DNA of 10,903 nucleotides from Alphaproteobacteria bacterium UBA6347 (GTDB lineage: Bacteria > Pseudomonadota > Alphaproteobacteria > CAAGCB01 > CAG-977), in NCBI GenBank assembly GCA_002440235.1, contig DJRZ01000053.1, positions 1 through 10,903 on the forward strand, in the 5' to 3' direction. The notes beneath the pieces are model-generated. The model was not told where the DNA came from and made no database searches. It was given only the letters and a program-made list of their open reading frames with translations. The translations under genes were made by a program, and so were the position numbers. Every line of letters starts with the position of its first letter. Position 1 is the stretch's first letter. Below are positions 6,708 to 10,903 of this stretch, piece after piece.

Positions 6708-6733
6708 GGGCGGATTCCTTTGAAAACCGAATC

Positions 6734-6761
6734 ATTATAGCCGGTCGCGAAAACAAATCAA
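6734..6761 (-). promoter_or_regulatory. Predicted sigma-70 promoter of the SseB-like gene
   Basis: On the minus strand TTGATT (6761-6756) and a perfect TATAAT (6739-6734) are 16 bp apart. The start codon lies about 27 bp downstream of the -10, a fitting distance. This is the best promoter match in the window. Confidence 0.7.
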
Positions 6762-6791
6762 CGCGGGAAAAGCAAAGCTGTTTCAAATCCC

Positions 6792-6819
6792 TTGCGGCGG
6801 CGGGAAAAAAGGATTAAAT
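6792..6819 (+). promoter_or_regulatory. Possible promoter of the aminotransferase gene
   Basis: TTGCGG (6792-6797) and TTAAAT (6814-6819) are spaced by 16 bp, 30 bp upstream of the ATG. The match to consensus is moderate. The gene must have a promoter in this divergent gap, because the only upstream neighbour points away. Confidence 0.4.
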
Positions 6820-6849
6820 TCCGCGCCGTGATTTTGCGGGAGGTCTGCC

Positions 6850-8046
6850 ATGCTGTCAAAAAAATATCGGGAAATGCTGGATCGGAAATCCGTCATTCGG
6901 GACATGTTTTACTTCGCTTGCGACCGGATCGAAACGCACGGGGCTGAAAACGTGTTCGATTTCAGCATCGGAAACCCGTCCGTTCCTGTTCCGCGCGAAT
7001 ACGACGAAACGATCAAAAAACTGCTGGACGATCCCGATTTCGTCGCGATTCACGGATACAGCCCGAATCTGGGCATTCTGTCCGTGCGGCAAAAGGTCGC
7101 GGACTACCTGAACAAAACGTACGGCATGAATTACGCGGCGGATCACGTTTTTATGACGTCCGGCGCGGCGGCGGCGCTGTGCCACGCCGTTCACTGCGTG
7201 ATGGAGGCGGGCGAGGAGGTCGTCGTCTTCGCCCCGTATTTTCCGGAATACCGCCCCTACGTCGAATTGGCGGGCGGCGTTTTGCGGGTCGTTCCGCCCG
7301 ACGTGAAGGCGTTTCAAATCGATTTCGACGCGTTTGAAAAAACGCTGAACGAAAAAACGGCGGCGGTCATCGTCAATTCGCCGTCCAACCCGTCCGGCGT
7401 CGTTTTTTCCGACGCGACGCTGAAAAGACTGGCGGCTGTGCTGAACCGCAAACAGGCGGAATACGGACACGAGATTTTCATTATTTCCGACGAACCGTAT
7501 CGCGAAATAGCCTTTGACGGCGTCAAAGTCCCCTATGTGTCGAAATATTACGACAACACGCTGTCGTGCTATTCGTTTTCGAAATCGCTGTCGATCCCCG
7601 GCGACCGCATCGGCTATCTGGCGGCAAACCCGAAATGCAGGGACGCGGAGCTGATCGCCGCGATGTGCGGGCAGATTTCGCGCGGGCTGGGGCATAACTG
7701 CCCGACGGCGTTCGTTCAGCTGGCGGTGGCGGAAATGCTGGGCAAAACGGCTGATCTGCGCGTGTATGAAACGAATATGAACCTGCTTTACGACGCCTTT
7801 GCGGACATGGGGCTGGAATGCGTGCGTCCGAACGGGACGTTCTATCTGTTTCCGAAATCCCCCGAACCCGACGCCAAAGCGTTTTGCGACAAGGCGAAGT
7901 ACGCCAATTTGATTTTCGTTCCGGGGGACAGTTTCGGGTGCGCGGGACATTTCCGCGTGTCGTTCTGCCGCGACACGGAAACGGTCGAACGCGCCGTTCC
8001 CGTCCTGCGCGATTTTATGAAAAAGACCTACGGTTTGGGGCGCTGA
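6850..8046 (+). CDS. PLP-dependent class I/II aminotransferase
   Basis: Fold-type I aminotransferase of the aspartate aminotransferase superfamily, cytosolic, moving an amino group between an amino acid and a 2-oxo acid. The 398-residue length is normal. Cofactor residues are in place: N180 in NSPSNPSG, D214 and Y217 in SDEPY, the Schiff-base lysine K245 in SFSKS, R253 in GDRIGY, and the substrate-carboxylate arginine R369 in FRVSFC. The SxSKxLxxPGxRIGY motif is the class I/II signature. The exact substrate (aspartate, alanine, aromatic or other) cannot be read from these conserved residues, and no pathway neighbour helps. The start is supported by GGGAGG at 6838-6843, six bases upstream. It appears monocistronic. 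No terminator hairpin with a T tract is visible in the 96-bp gap after it, so some read-through into the next gene is possible. Confidence 0.93.
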   Translation: MLSKKYREMLDRKSVIRDMFYFACDRIETHGAENVFDFSIGNPSVPVPREYDETIKKLLDDPDFVAIHGYSPNLGILSVRQKVADYLNKTYGMNYAADHVFMTSGAAAALCHAVHCVMEAGEEVVVFAPYFPEYRPYVELAGGVLRVVPPDVKAFQIDFDAFEKTLNEKTAAVIVNSPSNPSGVVFSDATLKRLAAVLNRKQAEYGHEIFIISDEPYREIAFDGVKVPYVSKYYDNTLSCYSFSKSLSIPGDRIGYLAANPKCRDAELIAAMCGQISRGLGHNCPTAFVQLAVAEMLGKTADLRVYETNMNLLYDAFADMGLECVRPNGTFYLFPKSPEPDAKAFCDKAKYANLIFVPGDSFGCAGHFRVSFCRDTETVERAVPVLRDFMKKTYGLGR

Positions 8047-8051
8047 AAGCG

Positions 8052-8067
8052 GTGTGACGCGTAACAC
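8052..8067. promoter_or_regulatory. 16-bp near-perfect palindrome upstream of the DUF2726-like gene
   Basis: GTGTGACGCGTAACAC is symmetric at seven of eight base pairs. Just downstream TTGTTT (8069-8074) and AAACAA (8092-8097) form a second inverted repeat, and TAGAAT (8102-8107) could be a -10 box without a convincing -35. The position fits an operator for the following gene or a weak structure at the end of the aminotransferase transcript. Neither is established. Confidence 0.3.
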
Positions 8068-8142
8068 ATTGTTTGAACTGTACTTTTTTTGAAACAAAGG
8101 GTAGAATAAACCTATCGGTTCGGAAAAACGACGGAGGCGGCG

Positions 8143-8661
8143 ATGGATACGACTTTAACGGCTTTGGTCAAAAAACTGCTGTTCGCGAACGGCATGTATC
8201 TGATCGGTTCGATTATCGCCCTGCTGCTGATCGGGTACGTCACTTTGTGCGTTTTGGCGTGGATTTCCGACAAGCAGCGCGACATCATCAGCAAATTCTA
8301 CCGTCCCAAAAAGATCATGGACGAAACGCAGGAACGGTTTTTCACTCGTTTGTGCCGGTCGGTTCCCGACGGGTGTCACGTTTTTCCGCAGGTGTCGATG
8401 CGCGCGCTGATCGAAACGAATCATTGGGACATGTGGGCGCCGTTCAATCTGAAACGCGTCGATTTCGTGATCTGCAATGCCGATCTGAACGTCGTCTGCG
8501 TCGTCGAACTGGAAGGCGCGAACGAACAAAAACGCCACTTGCGCCGCGAAAAAATGCTGAAAAACGCGGGCGTCAACATTTTGCGCTACCGCGTCGACGA
8601 AGATCCCGACATTGAAAATTTCCGCGGGGACATCGCCGCTTTTATTAAAACGGACGGTTAA
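8143..8661 (+). CDS. Membrane-anchored DUF2726-like protein
   Basis: A 172-residue protein with one N-terminal membrane helix (about 18-41) and a soluble domain (about 55-170) that reads like DUF2726. The recognisable pattern is E..F...L, then VFPQVSMRALI (80-90), KRVDFVICNADLNVVCVVELEG (104-125), a basic RHLRREKMLKNAG stretch (131-143), then ILRYRV (146-151). The D107, E122 and E124 spacing with the following basic helix recalls the restriction-endonuclease-like PD-(D/E)xK fold, to which I believe DUF2726 is related. Nuclease activity is not shown, and the usual aspartate-rich, histidine-containing core seems altered here to VELEGANEQK. The start is supported by GGAGG at 8133-8137. Its stop overlaps by four bases (8658-8661, TTAA) the stop of the convergent J-domain gene, so the two 3' ends share sequence and no terminator separates them. 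Confidence 0.78.
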   Translation: MDTTLTALVKKLLFANGMYLIGSIIALLLIGYVTLCVLAWISDKQRDIISKFYRPKKIMDETQERFFTRLCRSVPDGCHVFPQVSMRALIETNHWDMWAPFNLKRVDFVICNADLNVVCVVELEGANEQKRHLRREKMLKNAGVNILRYRVDEDPDIENFRGDIAAFIKTDG

Positions 8662-9707
8662 TTTTCGGGGTTGAACACTTTGGAATGGCGCAGGGGCGAC
8701 GATCCCGCCCCCTTGCGCAATCCGCGCAGTTCGACGAACACGACGACGCCCGCCGCCGTCGTCACCTGCACCCAATCGGATTTCGGAACGTAGCCCGTGA
8801 CGCGCAGAGGCGTTTGCTCGGGCAAAACGGCAAGGACGCCGCTGCGGTCGTCAGGGGCTTGATACGCGGGCGTTTGCGGCGAAACGGTGTGATAAAGCAG
8901 ATTTTCGTTCGTCGGATCGAATTTGACGGGAATGACGTTTTGCGACCGATAGTCGGCGAAAACGGGGGGACGGTTCGAACGCGTCAGGAAATCGCGCAAA
9001 AACGGCGTCATAAACATCACGAACACGACGACGATGCCCGAAAACAGCGGCAGATAGACGCGCAGGGTGTCCGTCCAGCGAATTGTCCAAAAATCGCGTT
9101 CGACGGGCGTTTCGGCGTCGGGCAGGGCGTTTAAAAACGCGTCGATTTTTCCGCGCCGTTCGGCGTCGGCGGCAAAGGATCGCGCTTGTTTCGCCAGGGC
9201 GCGGGCGCGGTCGAAACGCTTTTCCGTCGCGAACGCGGCGGCGTTTTGCATCAGGACGGCGAAATTTTTGTCGGCGGGCATGTCGCCGAAATCGCGCGTC
9301 GTTTTCAGCAAAGACCAGCTTTTGACGGGGGCGGACAGAATCCTTTTCCAGATTTTGACGGCGGCGCGGAACTGTTCGCGCGACGCGCATTCGCGGCAGA
9401 ACACGCCCCCGCGGCGCGCGCCGTTTTCTTCAAACAGGATAAAACGCGGCTGGCGGCACAGTTTGCCGCATTTGCAACACGGAACGAAACCGCCGTCGCC
9501 CGCGCCGTCGTAAGCCCGCCGCGCGTCGGGATCGATCAAAACGCGATAGGCTTCGTTCAGTTTCAGATATGTTTCGCGCGCGTCGGGGGAATCGTTCCTG
9601 TCGGGGTGGCACAGTTTGACTTCGCGGCGAAAGGCGGCTTTGATTTCCGCTTCGCCCGCCGTTTCGTCCAGCCGCAGAACGGCGTAATAACCTTTTTTAT
9701 CGCTCAA
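8658..9707 (-). CDS. Membrane J-domain protein with CxxC zinc-ribbon-like motif and SH3-like tail
   Basis: A predicted DnaJ-type co-chaperone of 349 residues. The J domain is at the extreme N-terminus (about 5-68), with YYAVLRLD, the HPD motif that activates Hsp70/DnaK (34-36), and NEAYRVL. Next come CCKCGKLC (77-84) and CREC (104-107), giving a CxxC...CxxC zinc-ribbon-like pair. A helical region (about 110-200) leads to one membrane segment (about 216-237), and the C-terminal part (about 283-331) resembles a bacterial SH3 domain, with SGVLAVLPEQTPLRVTG and WVQVTT. Topology suggests a cytoplasmic J domain and a periplasmic SH3-like tail. The start is a TTG overlapping the upstream stop as TTGA (9704-9707), with a G-run (9715-9720) as possible ribosome site. 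The frame stays open to 10091, but that extension is Arg/Gly/Pro-rich and lies over the upstream gene, so I reject it. It is not canonical DnaJ, which has four CxxCxGxG repeats and no membrane helix. Confidence 0.85.
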   Translation of the reverse strand: MSDKKGYYAVLRLDETAGEAEIKAAFRREVKLCHPDRNDSPDARETYLKLNEAYRVLIDPDARRAYDGAGDGGFVPCCKCGKLCRQPRFILFEENGARRGGVFCRECASREQFRAAVKIWKRILSAPVKSWSLLKTTRDFGDMPADKNFAVLMQNAAAFATEKRFDRARALAKQARSFAADAERRGKIDAFLNALPDAETPVERDFWTIRWTDTLRVYLPLFSGIVVVFVMFMTPFLRDFLTRSNRPPVFADYRSQNVIPVKFDPTNENLLYHTVSPQTPAYQAPDDRSGVLAVLPEQTPLRVTGYVPKSDWVQVTTAAGVVVFVELRGLRKGAGSSPLRHSKVFNPEN

Positions 9708-10903
9708 ACCAACACCCCCCGTTTGGCGGTCGAACTGGATTCGTCGCGAAAGTCGATGAAATCGTCCGTTTTGTCGACCTTGACCGCGCCCGTGTAGTTC
9801 AGCGCCGACAGCGTTCGCGCGAATATGCCGCGGACGGTTTCGTCGAAAACGGACGGCAATTCGTCGCGGTGGCGCACGATCAAATCGAAACGCCTGTCCT
9901 TTCGCCGCGCCAGCCCGTCCAGTTGAATCGCGCCCAAAGCCGTCAGATTCAAATCCAGAACAAAGCGGACGCCCGCCTGTTTCCGGTCCGTTTGCGCGCG
10001 TCGAATTTCGCCTTCGTTCGGGCGCTGCAAATACAGCGAAACGGGTTCGACGACCGTTCCCGACAGGATCGGAATGTCCCACGCCGTCCACGAACTTTGC
10101 CCGCCGGCGGCTTTTCTGGGCGCGGCTGAAAAAGCTTTTTCCAACGCCGTCAGAACCGATTTGCCGTGTTCCGATTTGTTCAGCGCGGCGATGTTCGTTT
10201 CGCCCAAAAAAGCGGCGAACGGCACGTTTCGCGCCGCCGCGTTCGCATACGCCAGCATCAGGGCGGGCAGCTTTCCGCCGACGCGAGGCAGGACGGATTT
10301 GACGGTTTCAAACGCCTGTTCGTCGACCGCGCGCAAACGGTCCAAAGCCGACGCTAAAACGCGCATCGCCGTCGGGTCTTTTAAATCCGCGGACGGTGCG
10401 AATCCGCCCGAAACGTCGGGGGCGGGCGGAACGATTTTGACGGACACCGGCGTCATATGCGGGAAAAAAACTGGCTCTTCGGGCTGTAAAACGCCGGCGG
10501 AGGTCACGATCAAAGGAGGGCGGACGGCGTTGTCGGGATTAAAAACGACGCCTTTGAATACGGAAGCACGCTCCCGCGCCGCGGTGTCCGAAGCCGTCTG
10601 AAACGGAGACGCGGATCGGACGGCGGTTGTTTCCGCGGAACGGAACGGGGCGGCGGGATTATCGGGACGGGAAACGGAATGCGGCTGTTCGGGGGGCGTT
10701 TCAGCTGATTTTGCCGGAAGATCGGGCGGGGCGGCGGCGAAAGCGGGCGCTTCGGACAAGCCGGCGGACGGATAGGCGGAAACGGTCGAAACGGGCGGGC
10801 GCGCGTCGAAAACCGCCGTTTCAGCCGGCGCGGCTGAATTTTCAAGGGGTTTTGCGGCTATCGGCTGAAAAGCCGTTGCGGTTGTCGGCGCGGGTTGAGC
10901 CGT
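9704..10903 (-). CDS. FliK-like (hook-length control C-terminal domain) protein, 5' end outside the window
   Basis: The frame is open from 9704 to the window edge with no stop, giving at least 399 residues, so the true start lies beyond position 10903. A TTG at 10757-10759 could serve as a start, but the residues before it (Pro/Ala/Thr-rich) continue the same composition after it, so I take it as internal. The visible first 170 residues or so are Pro/Ala-rich and probably disordered. A helical stretch follows. The C-terminal region (bases about 9770-10090) shows a W..W.IPI segment, a SLYLQRP strand, FVLDLNLTALGAIQLDG, RRFDLIVRH and GIFARTLSALNYTGAVKV. That order matches the flagellar hook-length control C-terminal domain (Flg_hook, FliK). 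A Pro/Ala-rich N-terminus followed by this domain is the usual FliK layout. It is translationally coupled to the J-domain gene downstream. No other flagellar gene is in view, so a true hook role is uncertain. Confidence 0.72.
   Translation of the reverse strand, partial: TAQPAPTTATAFQPIAAKPLENSAAPAETAVFDARPPVSTVSAYPSAGLSEAPAFAAAPPDLPAKSAETPPEQPHSVSRPDNPAAPFRSAETTAVRSASPFQTASDTAARERASVFKGVVFNPDNAVRPPLIVTSAGVLQPEEPVFFPHMTPVSVKIVPPAPDVSGGFAPSADLKDPTAMRVLASALDRLRAVDEQAFETVKSVLPRVGGKLPALMLAYANAAARNVPFAAFLGETNIAALNKSEHGKSVLTALEKAFSAAPRKAAGGQSSWTAWDIPILSGTVVEPVSLYLQRPNEGEIRRAQTDRKQAGVRFVLDLNLTALGAIQLDGLARRKDRRFDLIVRHRDELPSVFDETVRGIFARTLSALNYTGAVKVDKTDDFIDFRDESSSTAKRGVLV

Noticed and set aside
4762..6786. 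674-codon minus-strand frame opposite pepA and the SseB-like gene
   Set aside because: It is a shadow frame: Arg/Phe/Gln/Asp-rich, crosses the pepA terminator, and antisense to a clear M17 peptidase.
6856..8097. 413-codon minus-strand frame opposite the aminotransferase
   Set aside because: Low-complexity Arg/Val/Phe/His-rich shadow of a gene with all PLP-binding motifs intact.
9708..10091. N-terminal extension of the J-domain gene to an upstream start at 10091
   Set aside because: The extra 128 residues are Arg/Gly-rich, resemble nothing, and overlap the FliK-like coding region in another frame. The J domain begins directly after the TTG at 9707.

Overview
The window looks like a GC-rich alphaproteobacterial chromosome segment, probably from an uncultured host- or gut-associated lineage. 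Three things suggest this: the style of the two secreted cysteine-rich proteins, the palindromic repeat at the left end (a family I recall from many alphaproteobacterial genomes), and the sequence character of the housekeeping genes. The order-level placement is inference; no rRNA or tRNA gene is present to fix it.

Layout. Positions 11-296 hold two copies of a 138-bp tandem unit with inverted-repeat arms, plus the start of a third. A 209-bp AT-richer gap leads into a two-gene operon (506-2411, + strand) for Sec-exported cysteine-rich proteins with growth-factor-receptor / ephrin-receptor-like modules, closed by a strong terminator at 2433-2460. Two minus-strand genes converge on it: a ZntB/CorA-type metal channel (3562-4566), followed 3 bp later by a Sua5-type threonylcarbamoyl-AMP synthase (2614-3558). 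Divergent from these is pepA (4732-6207), with a good promoter and its own terminator. A small SseB-like gene (6258-6707, - strand) follows, divergent from a class I/II aminotransferase (6850-8046, + strand), and then comes a membrane-anchored DUF2726-type protein (8143-8661, + strand). The right end is a minus-strand pair: a FliK-like (hook-length-control-like) protein that runs off the window edge, translationally coupled by a TTGA overlap to a membrane J-domain protein with a CxxC zinc-ribbon-like motif and an SH3-like tail.

The housekeeping genes (tsaC, zntB, pepA, aminotransferase) are ordinary. The parts that stand out are the secreted Cys-rich pair next to the repeat array, and the FliK-like / membrane J-protein pair, which sits with no other flagellar gene in view. 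I see no CRISPR array, insertion sequence, transposase, phage gene or defence system that I could defend. Nothing here is clearly a new system; the two accessory pairs are the best candidates for follow-up.
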